Source: Conus ventricosus
Lineage: Eukaryota; Mollusca; Gastropoda; Neogastropoda; Conidae
DNA length: 64,000 nucleotides
Assembly (NCBI GenBank): GCA_018398815.1
Contig: CM031616.1
Location: 69,979,874 to 70,043,873, forward strand
Reading direction: 5' to 3'
Shown: positions 1-12,768 of the stretch, piece after piece
Layout: each line of letters opens with the position of its first letter
Position numbering within the stretch: position 1 is the first letter of the stretch
Made by a program: the position numbers and the translations under genes
The notes under the pieces: generated by a model
The model's input: the letters and a program-made list of their open reading frames with translations, nothing else
What the model was told of the DNA's origin: nothing
Databases searched by the model: none

Positions 1-600
1 ATGAGGAAAAAAGGGTCAAAACGAAGTTCAATAAACTTTTTTCTTTTTTTTTTTGCAATCAATCCATCGTCTAATTCGTAACTTCTTATTTTACATTATG
101 TCAAAATTCAACACACCACACACCACACACACACCAACCCCACACCAACACACACACACACACAACACCCACAGAATTGTGTTAGAGAATATGTGTGCTG
201 TCAGTATTGCTGATAAGTTCTTAAATTTTTAGTAATTGTTGATTATATACTTTGTATAATTAAAGGGGGGAGGGGGGAATGGCAGCATGAACAGGCGCGC
301 GTGTGCCACAAAACACATACACCACACTTAACCATGATGCACGAGCACAAAATCCCACACAAACACACACGTCCCACCCATCCACCCCCTCTCTTCCCAA
401 CACACAAGCCCAACAACACACCACACCACAAAAACACACCCCAAAACACACACACCACACCCCAACACGTACAACACCACACCACACCACCACACAAACA
501 CACACACACCACCACACACACGAGTTGAGCCACGTCACGGTCGGAGTGGGGACGCTTTTTTTGGCGATTTTTTCCGCTGTAGTGAAGTAAAGTGGATACA
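1..600. repeat. AC-rich low-complexity DNA
   Basis: Degenerate CA/CCA tracts lie at about 106-170 and 310-525. Open frames here translate only to Thr/His/Pro or Val/Cys repeats and are products of the dinucleotide repeat. I see no gene. Homopolymers are inflated, as in the rest of the left 10.5 kb. Confidence 0.7.
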
Positions 601-1989
601 ACCTTAAGACGCAAAAAAAGAAAAAGTGGTAATGTAGTAATAAATCTTCAAAAACATGCCAGAGTCCTTGTGCTTCCGAGCCATTTGTGGCTCGTTTTAT
701 TTGACTTTTCAAAAATTCATGTGCCGGGGGCACGGGAAGGCCGCCTGAGTTTGGTGTGTGGTGCGGTTGTCGTGGGGAATGCAGGGCCCTGTTTTTTTGG
801 CGCCTTTTGCTTCAATGTGGCGATTTGACTGAACCAGGACCCCCCCTTAAAAAAATTAAAAAACAGTCGTCTCTGCAGGAAACCATAACAGCCCCCGGGT
901 AGGGGTAACAAAGGGAAACCTTTCTTGATTCAGGCCGCCATTGCCGATGTTGTGAATATGCTGAAAAAATGGATCAAAAAATGGCGCATGCATGCATTAC
1001 AAGAAAAAAATGGCAACATTCAGACAGACATAGCGATGTAATGAAGAAAACAAAGAACTTAAAAAAAAAGGGGAACGGCTGAGTCAAAACTGACGACCGG
1101 GAGGGCGGGCGAAGAAAAAAACCTCATTTCCCATGGTATCCCCCGCGTGGAAGGGTGAGACCTGGGAGGAGGGGAAAACCCCGCAAGTCTGTGTGAAGGA
1201 GAAATTAGGGGGGGACGATGGGGAAATCGAACGTGCCCCCCGTGGAGGAGGAAAGACCCCACCCCTTATTGTTTTCTTTTGGAAATTCAAAGAAAAAGAA
1301 CCCATCTGACTGAAAGCAAAAAAAAGAAAGACAGGCGCCTGATTCTCCATCACGAGGACTTCAGCCCCGGGTAAAGGAAAAGAAACGCCAAAGATGCTGC
1401 TTTCCCAAAAGGGGCCCAAAACAGGGGGGGGAAGCGCGCGTTCCTGCGTTTTGACGCTCTGGGAAGGGGCGTCGCTGTGTCGATCCTCCATGAAAATTTG
1501 TGGAACGACAAGGAGTCAGATAAAGTGTAGGCCGCCCCAATCTGATTCAACCGGGCAGCCACATCTACGGTCAAAGGTGGTCATCGGAAAGGTGGATGTT
1601 TCATTTTTTCCCCCAGCACACCCCTTTACCTTTCTTTGTCCCCCCTGCCCATCTAATTCGAAAATGCAGTGTCAAATCTGTTTTGTTCAAGATCATGGTT
1701 TGGAAATTCAAGGCTTGTAAAACAAAATTAAAAAATTTGTTTTTTAAAATTTTTTTGTGGCAGTTTAAATTTTTGTTTTTTCAGAAATTTGGTCTTGTAA
1801 AAAAAGGGATTGAAGTGTTTTCCCTGTTTTCATTTTTATTTTTCGCCAGTCGAGAGAAAAAAAGGTGGAGTGTCTGTGTGTGTTCAAAATTCAATAGGCT
1901 AAAGACAAAACATTTGGCAGCAGCGGCTGAAGACGGTGTGTTTTAAAGGGGGCAATCAGTTTAAATTTGCTTTTGATTTTCTAGCAGCC
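601..1989. other. Unassigned, corrupted sequence
   Basis: No gene could be supported. Runs of G, C, A and T are excessive and every frame breaks often. The stretch could be the 5' part (5' UTR/ORF1) of the retrotransposon that follows, but no ORF1 motif was recognised. A minus-strand open frame at 1,350-1,574 is not matched to any family I know. Confidence 0.4.
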
Positions 1990-4900
1990 TTTGTGTATAT
2001 TGCCCAGAGTTTTCAGGGGTGTATGACGATTTGACCCGAGGGGTATTGATTTTGGATAATCTCTTACTGAAATTCCCAGAAATATCGGACTTACCCGGTT
2101 TCTGTGTGGTGATTTAAGCCCGACTTGGGCTCTTGCATGTCCTGATAATGAAGTGAACAGTAGATTTTTTACCGTCTTGGTGAAATTTTAATTGTATGCA
2201 CATTCCGTTCGGAATCCAAAGACAAAGGGACTAATAATTATGGGCACAGATTAATTAAAATCTGCAGGATTATGGTATATTTTTTTCAAAGGGCGAAACC
2301 CTGGGGGCGCAGTGAAGGAGAAATCACTCGTGGAAAATCGGGAAAAGTATTTTTGGGTTTTGTATAGCTCTATCCTGTTTTTGATATTTTGCAGTATGAT
2401 ATTAAAAAAACGCACGGGGTTGACCACTTCCTGTTATAACGCCCTTTTGTTGTAAAAATTAATGGTGAAGGGAGGGGGGGGGGATAAAATAAACCCTTGA
2501 AGACGGGTCAGGTTTGGGGGGGAAAAGAACAATCAGATAATTTCCCGGACTTCATAAAAGAAATGCTATTTCTTTTTCATATTTTCCGCGGCATTGCGAC
2601 CGGGGTGTGGGGGGTTTAAAAATTTTTTCCCTTTCTTTCGTGCAAACCGGGTTTTTAAAAAATGAGGCCCGCTCAGGCTGGGAAAAAACGATGTACAAAA
2701 AACTCGTGCAAAACCCCCATGGTGGGTGAAGAATGCGGTGACGAAAAAACGAAATTTTCCAAATTAATATATTTGAAAGACAAATTGGGAGGATCGTGGG
2801 TTTTTATTTGTTCAAAAGCTGACTTTAAACATTTGGTAAAATAAAAAAAAGTGATCAAAAAACACGTGTTTTGGGGAAAAAAATGAAGCCTGTGAGGATA
2901 AAAATTCAAAGTTTTTTTGGCATAAAATAAAACATTACTTCATCAAATCGCGGTTTTGAATTCAATTACACCTCGGTATGGTTTAAATTTTCAAAACCTG
3001 TTCAATGCGATGGGGAAAGAGTGACAATATTTTCCCATGATGGGTTAAAGAGGCCCTCAAAGAACACGCAACTGCGCTTGTCAGAACTGTTTAAATTTCC
3101 GAACTGGATAAAAAATCATCGTAAAGAAATTTTGAAAGCTATTGGCGGGAAAAAAAAACAAAATCTCCGGGCCGGTGGTTGGCCGTGAATTTTTCCACTA
3201 TGCCGCGTGTTTTTTTAAGTTTCCCTGCATCCTTTATTCAATCAAATTTCGAGAATGGTGTTTACCCGAGAGTGGTAAAAAAGCTGTGATATTTCCTCTT
3301 CAAAGAAAGGGAACCCCGAAAAGTGGACAACTCCCGGGGAAATTTTCCTTCTGGTAGTATCAGAAAGATCTTCTGCCCCATACTGAGCGCGTTTCCGTTT
3401 TTTGAAAAAACAACGAAAAAATACCCAGAGTAAAATGGTTTCAGGAAAGGCTACGACCAAGACAATTTTCTCTTTGAAAACAATGGTACAGAAATATCAA
3501 ACAAAAAAAGGAGGGGGGGTTTTACATCTTTTCGTGGACTTTTCAAAGTTTTGACAGTTTTAACAGACAAAAACTATTTATCTTTCCTGCACAGAGGGAT
3601 TCTGGTAAAATGTTAAAAAACATTGGAGGATGTAGGTCAGGTAAAAAAGCCGCAGTACGGGTGGGAAAAAAAAATTACAGAGTATTTTGATGTTTTTCCC
3701 GGCGTTCGAAAAGGGATGTGTTTTAACCCCCCTTTTTTCTCCTTTTTTATCTAAACTTCAGTTAGAACTTGCAACAGTGGGGCTCGTGGCTAGCATTTTT
3801 GCTGATCTTTTTTGGTATTCTGTTCTCATTTACGTGATGACATTCCCCTTGTGCTGTTTGAGCTGATTTCAGAAAAAAAAACTGTCTTGAAAAATACTGT
3901 AACAAAGGGGGGTTCTTATGTCAATATGGACAAAACAAAAGTAATTGTTTTTTTAAAAACGGGGGGTTTCATAAAAAACTGTGAAAATGGTTTTTTGCCG
4001 GAAATCAGGTCAAGGTGGAGTCTTGCTACATTATTTGGGGGTAATTTTTTCCTTACCCTAAAGGCCCAAATGTGTGAATTTTTGGTCGGAAAAGCACTAA
4101 GTGTAGGGGTATAAAAAAATTGTTCTTAGCTAAAGGGACCTGCCGGCTGTATGTTTTTAAATTTTTTTTGATGAAAAAAATCAAACCTACCCTTTTTGTG
4201 GGATCTAAAATTTTGGGGATTAAAAAAATCGGAATTGAAAAAGTACAGATAAAGGTATGCAAAATTCTGTTAGGGTGGGGGACGTAAAGAATAATATGGC
4301 ACTGGGTAAATGGGGCGGGTTCCCCCGTCTATTTTGATGCCTATTACTGTTGTAAATATGGTGTCGTTACTATCTTGGGGGGGGGGGGAGATGTTATCCA
4401 AACAGTGTTAAAATATGCTGTATTCCTGAAAGTCAGGGGGGCAATGGGTCAGTTGTTCGAAACTGTATGCGTCAGGGTTTTTGGCTATGTGTGGGAACTA
4501 CAGTCAGCGGGGTACGAACCGGAATTTTTCCAGTTTTACAGCAGATTGAAAGACATGTTTCTTTCAAGAGTGCAGACTCTAGTTAGTACCGAATACTGTA
4601 ATTATCACCCCGGAGTTAAAAAGTGATTACTTGGGGACCTCAAGCTTATGAACACGACGGTTTATGCTTTGAGATGTAACGGGCTCCCTTTAAAATGGAA
4701 TCTCCGTTGGAAACTTGTATAGACCCTATATGCAAACAAGGGGGATAAAAAAACAGGTAAAAGATGTTGTCATTTTTTATTCATTTGTGAAGTATAAAAC
4801 AGTACGGAAGAAGTACATCCCCCTTTATAGCAGCAAACCCATCAGTCTCAAACTTACGTACTCGTTCAAAGTTAAAAAACCCTTAGCTTTCAGAAATTTT

Positions 4901-5160
4901 AATTTTTTTTGCATCTGCCCTTTAAAATAAGGGGGCGGGTTAAACTTACCTCAGTTAAAAAGAAAAGGTTGTAAAAATTTTTCGCCTTTTGCATTGTATA
5001 TCTCAGCTCTTTTTTGAAATCCTTTTGAAATTTTTTTTCTTTTTGATTCAAATCTGTGAAAGTCCCGACTTTTGGGAAAGGGAAATTTTTCTTGTTTATG
5101 ATGGGTCAAAAGGGCCCGAAAAAAAGAAAAAACTAATTTTTTTATTTTATTATTATTTTA
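1990..5160 (+). mobile_element. Non-LTR retrotransposon (LINE), EN-RT-C-terminal remnant
   Basis: Pieces of a LINE ORF2 protein appear in order on the plus strand, spread over all three frames. An endonuclease-like CGDL segment lies near 2,100. A pre-RT segment matching the family pattern of a Trp/Ser-rich stretch followed by AVIFPL lies near 3,280. An LFVDFSK block (RT motif A) lies near 3,530, a degenerate Asp-Asp box near 3,835, and an MDKTKVIVF block near 3,930. A C-terminal Cys/His knuckle (CHFLFIC-like) lies near 4,770. The tail ends in AT-rich TTATT repeats at about 5,130-5,160. The protein would use target-primed reverse transcription. The many frameshifts look like sequence error, because the better-quality copy of the last 800 bp (41,465-42,280) reads more smoothly. 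Clade is not assigned. Confidence 0.7.
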
Positions 5161-7244
5161 CACCACACACCCACACACACACCACCACACACACTCACTC
5201 AACACACCACATAACACACCACCACCAAACTTATTATATATTAATAATAAAAGGCAAAATTTTGTCGTGGTACGCTATAGACTCAAAAAAAGGCTCAACC
5301 CATTGTCTGAATTTGGCAGGTACGTCTGTTGTCACCCCCCGGATGGTTTTTGGGGTTATCTCTTAAAAAAAAAAACGTTAAAACCGTTTTAAAAAAAAGT
5401 TATAAAGGTTTCAAGACATCTTTTTCCTTGCTTTTCTTCAAATAGCCTTTTGACATTGCACACGTACGGAAAATTCTCTAAAAGAGAACCTTATTTTGGG
5501 GTTACAAAAACCGTTTTTTATAACAGTTAAAAACGTTTTTAAAAACAACCCCAACCCCATAAAGAAAAAAGTTTAAAAAACCCATCTTTTTTGAAAATTT
5601 TTCAGGTAGTCTGTTGTGACCCAAGATGGGTTTTGGGGGTTAATCTCTAAAAAAAATAAAACCCTTAAAAACCCTTAAAAAAACGGTTATAAGGTTTCAA
5701 AAAAATCTTTTTCTCTGCTTTTCTCAAATGGCCGTTGGACATTTCACAGCTACATCGAACCCGGGGACACTCCGAGTAACATAGGGTATTGGACGTTTCT
5801 ACGCGTTATTTATGACCGTAATTAAAAACCGTTTAACAACACGTAAACCCCCAAAAACGATCAAAATACAATCTTTTCTGAGGGTTTGGGGGCAAAAGGA
5901 GTCGTCGGACGCCAAAACTTGGCATGAGTCTAGGGGACATACTGGGATAACGGGGGGCATTCGATGTTTTTTTGACCCTTATTTATCACCCTTAAAAAGC
6001 GTTATTTTCTAAAATTAGACCTTTTTTGTGAAATTTGGTTAGGTGTAGTTTTAAAAGCTGAACAAAGAGACAAAATTAAAGAAAATTAAAATTGACCCTT
6101 AAAAACCCTTATTATATAAATTTGACCATTTTTGATGAAATTCGGTTTTAGATGCAGTTTAACACGTGAAAAATGATATACAATTAAAGAACCGAAACTA
6201 AAATTGACCGTTAAAAACGTTATTTATAAAAATTTTTGACCCTTCCGATGAAATTCGGTATAAAATGCCGTTTTACAGTGAACAAATTTCAACTTTACGA
6301 AAAGGAAACTTAAAAATTGACCCTTAAAACGTTTTATTTTTAAATTTAGACCCTTCTGGAAATTCGGTTTAAGATGCAGTTTTACACGTGAAAATGATAT
6401 CAATTACACGAACGGAAAAAATTAAAAAGAGCGTTTAAAACCTTAAGATCCGATTTTGTTTTTAAAATTTGCCTTTCTTGATGAAATTTGGTATACAGGT
6501 GCGTTTTAAAACGCTGATCAAGTGGCAATTATGAACAGAAACTTAAAAATTGACCGTAAAAACCTTATTATAAAAATTTAGCCCTTCCTAATAAATTTGG
6601 TTTACAGATGCAGTTTTACACGCGAGCAATGATATACAACTTACACGAACGGAAACTTAAAAATTTAGCGTTTTAAAAACCCTTAAAATGTTATTTTCTA
6701 AATTTAGACCTTTCGTGTGAAATTTGGTATACAGGTGCAGTTTTACAGCTGATCAAAGATAGACAAATAATATGAACAAAAATTAAAATTGACCCTTTAA
6801 AAAACGTTAATTTCTCCTTTAGAGGTGGTAGTCTGCAAGGGATTTCGAAATTCACCGAAGGGTTTGTGTTGCAATTCCCTTTATTTTTGTTGTAACCCAA
6901 AAGGGCCCGGTTGACTTTTTTTCCCCTGGGGGAGATCGACCCTTCCCTGTTTTACTTGAATGTTCTACGTTGCAGCATCATGAATGGAAGCGCAGAAAAA
7001 ACTGGGCTTACTTGCGCAAACAGGGAGACCCGAAATGTCAACCGGGCCCCCCAATGACATAATAGATCGTGAAAATGCAATCTTTTCACAGGTTTCATGT
7101 TTGAGTTGGGGTTTAACGTCCCTGCCCAAAAACAAGGTATGCGAGGGTGGTCCCCACATTGCCGAACTGAGGGCCAGGGTGGTATTGGGGTGAACTTGGT
7201 TATTTTGCTGAAAAGATTCCCCCGTGAAAAATTTTCCAAAACCA

Positions 7245-7315
7245 AACCCGGGGTTCGAAACCACGACCTTTGGTCACGAGTCCAGGCCTTATCCCTTTGG
7301 TTTTGGCGGCCCCCA
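7245..7315 (-). repeat. tRNA-like module, copy 1 (left)
   Basis: In reverse complement this resembles a tRNA body with an A-box-like ATAACC..GTGGATAAGG and a B-box-like GGTTTCGAA. It lies downstream of helicase C-terminal sequence. The clean version is 44,462-44,528. Confidence 0.55.
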
Positions 7316-7589
7316 ACAGATGTCTTTTGGAGACTTCAACGAGGAAAAGAGAATGTCGGTAAGTTCATTAAGAACAGGGATCCCTCTATCGATGGGTATG
7401 TATTACGAAAAAAAAAATGTGAAGTAAAAATTTATTTAGGGGAAGAAGGGTTTGAGCGGGTTTTAGGGCAGTACCCCAAGTACAGGGATCGGGGTTGATG
7501 GGGAAAGGGGGGTGTGGCTTGGGCAGAGGAAAAAATTTTGTCACAACCCTGGGTTTTCCATACAACCCTTACCCCCTACATTGTTCAAA

Positions 7590-9810
7590 TGCCTCAAAAT
7601 GGAAATATGCAAATAGATATTAAAATCCCTTTAAGTACGTCCTGAAATATGTAAAAGGGCCGCAAGCCGTCTTCCAACTCCCGCCCCTAGGCAGGTGAAG
7701 GAGAGCTCAACAACCCGTCGTTTATGAGATCCAAATGTACCAGAATGCTAAAATTTGGGAGCTCGAGGCGACCGGGCACTCCCGGGGTTTGACCTGCATG
7801 AGCGCCACCCCTGGGGCAGAGCCCCCGGGCCATTTGGAGAATGGAAAAGGGTTACTTCAATCCCCACTTGGCAGGCAAAGAGCCCCAAAGGTCCCCCAAA
7901 AGCAACCCTTACCGCCTCTTTTCCTTGCCTTTAAGGCCCTCAGCACGAGACTGAAGCGTGGAAATCCCTGAGCACTTCAAATGGTGTCCTCAGATATGTG
8001 GAAAAAAAACGACCCCAAAGGGGCCTGCAAATTGGCGATTGTACGCATCAGTCCTCGCCAGGGGGGTATTCTTGGGCTTCTATCAACGTTTGAAAGGGCC
8101 CCGTTCGTACGAGGAGCGAAAATTGTAAGGCTATGTCCCCAAAATTTTTTGGATGCTTGCAATGCCCTTGGACTCCCAGAAGAATGAATCATCTACAACT
8201 TGCCTGGGGAAGCCTCCATCTTCAGAGCCCCCATTGCTGCTGATTTTGTATTTCCCGGTGGCTTGCAACCCCAGTAACCCCGGCAACCTGTGGAACCCCT
8301 TCAGAGCATTTTTCTGAAGATGTCCTCTTCCAAGTCCGAAGAGAAGTCTATTATGAGCGCAGTCCAGATGCATTACAACCAAAGCTTTACTTGATTCAGC
8401 ACAAACTCTTCCTTTTGGGTGGGCGTTACAAGGAGTGGGGTGCCAACAGTCCACAAAAATCAAACTGGCTCGGAATATACCGCGAGACCAAATTTCGACA
8501 CTGCTGACTCCGGGGGAGCAGTGAGACCCGTGAAGAAGCTGCAGCTGACCCCGAGAAAACGTGTGCGAAACTTTAGACCCTGGTTTGGGAGAGGGGGTCC
8601 AAGCAAGCAGCAAAAAAATGTTCCTTGAGCCCTGAGGGACAGGAAAGAACTTTATCTGAATCTTTCTGAACAGGTCCGCTCATGGGCAAAATAGTGTAGC
8701 CACTGTTCCAGGCAGGGCATTGCCGCTACTCTTTTGCGGGTGGGCGGACAGTACATGCATTTCAGGTCCCCCTTTTGGATGCCCACAAGCAAGAAACGCC
8801 AACTGCTTGTGAAGCGTGGGTCAAAGTTGGCCAAAGTCATCAAGGGTCAACCCCTCATAATTTATGAAGCTCCCCTGACCCAAAAGCGTCCACGAGGCCC
8901 TGGACTCTCGCTGCAGGGACATCCCCCCAAGTGCACAGGCCAGTGGGGCATCTCAACTGTTTGTGGGATTCAGGGGGATCCCCCTGTCGTCCCCCAAAGG
9001 GACGATCCAAATTGTCAACACTGTCTGAAGAAGTGGGGAGCATGATTTTTTAAACGTCTAACCACCAAAATGGGGAGCCCACCTGTTGGAAACCCCCCCA
9101 GCCGCTTCGCCAAAATTCTGCTGCATTGGCAATGGGGCCTTGAGTCAGTTTTCCCGAAATTTTTGGTCCACACATATGCCTTTTATGTAGCCCGGGGATC
9201 TGATAGAAGCAGTCTAGGTCTTCATGCTAGTGCAGACCCGACTGGTTGCGGAAAAAGGGCCCCCTAATTCCCCCCTGAAAGAGATTCAAAAGGGGAACGG
9301 AAAAATGTAGGATTCCCCGGAGAGGAAACTCTGTACAGATCTGTTTCACGGGCCAAGAAAGTGGAGGGAGTCCTTTATCCACAAGAATCCCGTCATTGGA
9401 TTTTGGACTTCCACCCATGAATGTTGCTGAAACTGGGGTCCCCATTATCATTTTCCGCTGACTGGGCCCGCCAAAGGTGTAATGGCACCCCCATGGTTTC
9501 ACCAGATGCACAGGACGTTGTAGAAGCGAAATATCATGTGGCCCCCCCAAAGGTGAACCCGGGCTGCCCCCAGAAATTTCCCCTTGGAACCCTGAAATCA
9601 CCTGCCATTCCAGTTCTGACGGCTTCAGTTTCCCCTGAAACCGCTTTCGCTTACAATTTATCAGAGCCCGGGGCAGACATTTTCATCCCTTGGGGTGTTT
9701 ACCCTTCCCTGTTTTTAAAAAGGAATATTTACGTTGCAGCACCGAACTGGAACGCAGAAAACCGGGAAAATTGTTACCCAGAGGCCTCCCCAAAAGACAT
9801 ATCATCGTGA
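7590..9810 (+). pseudogene. Helitron Rep-linker/PIF1 helicase remnant (left copy)
   Basis: Fragments match those read clearly at 44,690-47,170: a YQNAK linker segment near 7,735, a GLP..E segment ending the linker near 8,170, an APLTQK block at the helicase motif II position near 8,865, and a degraded C-terminal helicase region to about 9,810. No continuous frame exists. In the intact family this protein nicks and unwinds DNA for rolling-circle transposition. No HUH nuclease motif was found here. Confidence 0.6.
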
Positions 9811-9983
9811 AATGAAACTTTTCACAGTTGTCAGTTTGAGTTGGATTTAAGTCCGTGCCCAAATCAAGGAATGCAGAGGGTGGGCCCTCCCTTAGCCTGA
9901 ACCTGCGGGGCCAGGGGGAAGGGTGAACTCGGTCATTTTAGCTGGGAAAAATTCCCCCTGAAAAAATTTTCCCAAAACCAAAA

Positions 9984-10046
9984 CCGGGATTCGAAACCAC
10001 CTTTGAATCATGGTCCAGCACCTATCCCCTAGGGGATGGCGCCCCC
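9984..10046 (-). repeat. tRNA-like module, copy 2 (left)
   Basis: Corrupted counterpart of 47,370-47,434. B-box-like sequence (gattcgaaacc on the plus strand) is preserved, and the D-arm region is partly lost. Confidence 0.5.
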
Positions 10047-10375
10047 CACAGAGATGCTTTTGGGCACTTCAATCAAAGGTTGAGAATGCTCGGTAAGTTT
10101 ACAAATACCCGGCTCCCTCTATGGGCTGTGTTCGCATTACGAAAAAAATTTTGTGAGGGGGAAAAAGATTTAAGAGGCAAGAAGGGGGGGGGGCGTCCGA
10201 AAAAACGAATTAAGTAGATGGGAGGAGGTGGGGCAATTGGTCCCGATGGGAAAAAGAAACAAACCCCGCTGAATTTTTTTGTATTGTTTTTTTAAGTGGG
10301 AGAGAGAGGGGGGGGACAGAAAAAACGATATCCGAGCGAAGCCCGGGTCACCGGCTATTTTTATAATATTTAATT

Positions 10376-10440
10376 TATTATATATATATATTTTTGGGTG
10401 TGTGGTGTGTGTGTGTGTGTGTGTGGTGTGGTTGTGTGTC
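10376..10440. repeat. (TA)n(TG)n microsatellite
   Basis: An AT-rich run followed by TG repeats sits directly after the Helentron 3' end. The right copy (47,757-47,847) has a much longer TA and TG tract. Confidence 0.85.
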
Positions 10441-10873
10441 CCAGATATTAAGTGTATTCGTTTTAACGTTGGGCAATAAATATTTCCCCCAAATTCAATT
10501 ATTTGTTTAGAAAAAATTTTTCGTTCATGTATACTTCCATTCTGTCCATTGTAACATGTGTCTCCTTGTGCATCTGATACAAAAGACTGTTTGGAGGGAA
10601 AAAAAAAAAAGGTATTCTAATCATTACACATGTACGTTGACAGATGGGTAACCTTGAATATTCTGCAGCATTGTTGGCTGGCTGTTGTGCTGACACAGCA
10701 AAGACAGCTGTTGTTTCTAATGGCGCTAGAGTACATCGCGCCACACAAACTCGGTTTTGAAATCTGAAGCTGTACGTGTTCGAGCATCGTATCTTAGTTC
10801 ATCACTGATACTCTAGTTCTTTCCATGCACACGCGCATAAACAACATAAAACTTATTGCGCACGCACTCTCTG
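10441..10873. other. Unique DNA, no gene recognised
   Basis: From about 10,500 the left copy changes abruptly from corrupted to clean sequence and matches 47,890-48,287 almost base for base. No motif, splice pattern or long frame stands out. Confidence 0.5.
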
Positions 10874-10947
10874 TTGTGTCTGTCTGTCTGCCAGCCAGCC
10901 AGCCTGCCTGCCTGCCTGCCTGCCTGCTGCCTGCCTGCCTGCCTGCC

Positions 10948-11044
<97 letters not shown>

Positions 11045-11097
11045 TATGCACACACACACACACACACATATATGCACACACACACACACAACACACA

Positions 11098-11170
<73 letters not shown>
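10874..11170. repeat. Compound microsatellite (CTGY)n(TC)n(AC)n(GA)n
   Basis: In order: (TGCC/TGTC) tetranucleotides, a (TC) run, then (AC) runs split by ATATGC and ATATATGC, then a short (GA) run. The right copy (48,288-48,578) has the same order and interruptions but different tract lengths. Open frames across it are repeat artefacts. Confidence 0.95.
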
Positions 11171-11829
11171 AAAAGTCCGTGGACAGAAATCAGCCATTTC
11201 TGATGGGTATTAGTAAAATAATAAACATTCTGTCGATGCGATTTCAGAAATTTGCACAAAACTGGCATTACTTTACTGTGAATATTCTGTCTCAATTAAC
11301 ATAATAGTGTATCCATATTATGTCCGAAACGCACGTTTTAATTGCCCGTTAGAAATAATCATGTAAGAGGAGGAGTAGAGGATCACGAGCACTGACAGTA
11401 CAAAGTTAGTGTAAGTTATATACGAGTGATTATGAAGCCAGATATGCAGCCACAAAATGATATTAATTTTACCAGAATCAGATAGGAGGCTTCTGCAGAA
11501 CTGAACGTTAAAAGGTACTAATAATACAGGTCTAAAAGCATGTCAGTTTTTGTTTGGTCCCAGAAGAGTGGTCAAAATTTAGCACATTCAGAAGTGGCCT
11601 AGCGCATACTTCTGTTGATAATTATTAGTGATGTTTTTCAGTTCAGCATACTATTGGACTAGTTATATGGGTTTTTCCTTCCTTTCAGGGCCGTGCACGA
11701 CATGAAATAGTAACTTCAAAAAAGTCGTCATGATAAGAGTTGTGTCCTAGGGGAAAGGTTGCCTTTGCAGGCTAAGGGGAAGCACATGAAATTAGGCGCA
11801 TTGATGAGCGTACAGTCTGGACCGCATGC
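11171..11829. other. Unique DNA, candidate 3' flank of a minus-strand gene
   Basis: Clean single-copy sequence shared with 48,579-49,244. No long frame or known motif was found. If the candidate gene to the right is real, this lies downstream of its poly(A) signal. Confidence 0.4.
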
Positions 11830-11835
11830 TTTATT
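11830..11835 (-). terminator. Candidate poly(A) signal AATAAA
   Basis: On the minus strand AATAAA lies about 80 nt beyond the stop codon of the candidate terminal exon at 11,914-11,960. The motif is common by chance in AT-rich DNA, so its weight comes only from its position. Confidence 0.3.
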
Positions 11836-11913
11836 TCCATTTGCATTATTGTAGGACATGTGAAACTGAGACAGATGCCATAAAACCAAAACAGGGTGGG
11901 GTGAATTTGAGTC

Positions 11914-11960
11914 TTATTTAGCCTGGGCTAGCTCTTCACGGACAAGTTGTTCACCATGAA
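11914..11960 (-). CDS. Candidate terminal coding exon of a secreted-protein gene
   Basis: Reading the minus strand, an AG acceptor (actgcaaag) precedes an open stretch ending VREELAQAK-stop, with AATAAA about 80 nt later. Its entry phase agrees with the phase left by the upstream donor and microexon. Upstream pyrimidine content is modest and mixed with a TG microsatellite. An alternative acceptor near 12,275 (tttgtccag) would give a different 3' end. No transcript evidence is available. The identical sequence recurs at 49,328-49,374. Confidence 0.2.
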
Positions 11961-11993
11961 CTTTGCAGTTGTACTCACAGACACAGACAGACG

Positions 11994-12012
11994 GACACAC
12001 ACACACACACAC

Positions 12013-12045
<33 letters not shown>

Positions 12046-12059
12046 GCACGCGCTCGCAT

Positions 12060-12155
<96 letters not shown>
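11994..12155. repeat. (CA)n(CGCA)n(CA)n microsatellite
   Basis: CA repeats flank a core of CACG tetranucleotides. The tract alternates purine and pyrimidine nearly throughout. It is the inverse-complement type of the (TG)(CGTG)(TG) tract at 14,187-14,405. Confidence 0.95.
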
Positions 12156-12356
12156 CCTATCCTATTGCTTTCTTCTTTTTCAACTAATGGCGGTGGATGG
12201 TGGGTGGAGGATTAGTCATATAGGTACGGTCAGAATGCGTGACGATTGGAGGCGGCAGATGTGGCGACAGGTCAGACTGGACAAATTTAACGAAAAGAAC
12301 ATTAGTAAGACCACTAAAGGTATCTGTAGATTGTAAAATACATTTATGCTCGCATA

Positions 12357-12358
<2 letters not shown>

Positions 12359-12403
<45 letters not shown>
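12359..12403. repeat. (TG)n microsatellite
   Basis: A pure TG run; the counterpart is at 49,769-49,815. Confidence 0.95.
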
Positions 12404-12407
<4 letters not shown>

Positions 12408-12625
12408 GTGGTGTGCACCCAAAATGTGGAATAATAATATTTGTTCATGACATCCCTCCCCTTCTCTTCCTCCAAACACCTCCAATCCACCGGCACACCT
12501 GCGAACGTTGAAAGTGGACACAAACAGAGCCATCACTTATTGAACGTTTGAAAATTATCAGCAGATACAGTTACACGTACTGTACCGAAGGCTTAAAACT
12601 GAGCAGCAAAGAACCAAGAACTTAC

Positions 12626-12637
12626 CATCACGAACAT
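12626..12637 (-). CDS. Candidate 12-nt microexon
   Basis: On the minus strand a strong pyrimidine tract and acceptor (ctattcatttcttcag) is followed by 12 nt and then a consensus donor GTAAGT. The length is a multiple of three, so it would add four residues without changing phase. The same arrangement is at 50,038-50,049. It is a prediction from splice-site patterns only. The two sites could instead belong to alternative or cryptic exons. Confidence 0.3.
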
Positions 12638-12768
12638 CTGAAGAAATGAATAGATGAAAAAGAACACAAAATTCAACATTTCGAACACCGTAAGTTTGAA
12701 AATGAGCATGAAACAGTGGCAACAGTGACCACACTGACTGTTGTGAAGGTGAATACAAAGCCACTTAC

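Larger units (their letters stand above)
5235..10358 (+). mobile_element. Helentron/Helitron2-type rolling-circle transposon (left, corrupted copy)
   Basis: This is the same element as 42,372-47,757. The 5' end has the ggctcaacc motif after an AT-rich start, followed by AACCGTT-rich repeats to about 6,830. The 3' end keeps a cgagcgaagc/ccggg hairpin core and ccggcta at 10,333-10,358, followed by a (TA)/(TG) tract. Helicase-derived sequence fills about 7,590-9,810. Consensus errors are dense, so use the right-hand copy for any analysis. Confidence 0.75.

Noticed and set aside
1084..1574. Minus-strand open frames of 74-135 residues as genes
   Set aside because: The region is in the homopolymer-corrupted block, no motif is recognisable, and no clean copy exists for comparison.
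10794..11304. Long open frames on both strands (Cys/Val, Thr/His, Ser/Leu or Arg/Glu repeats)
   Set aside because: They are translations of CA, TC, GA and tetranucleotide microsatellites. The same holds for frames at 13,374-13,817, 14,107-14,487, 31,044-31,479, 48,219-48,717, 51,525-51,895 and 55,263-55,646.
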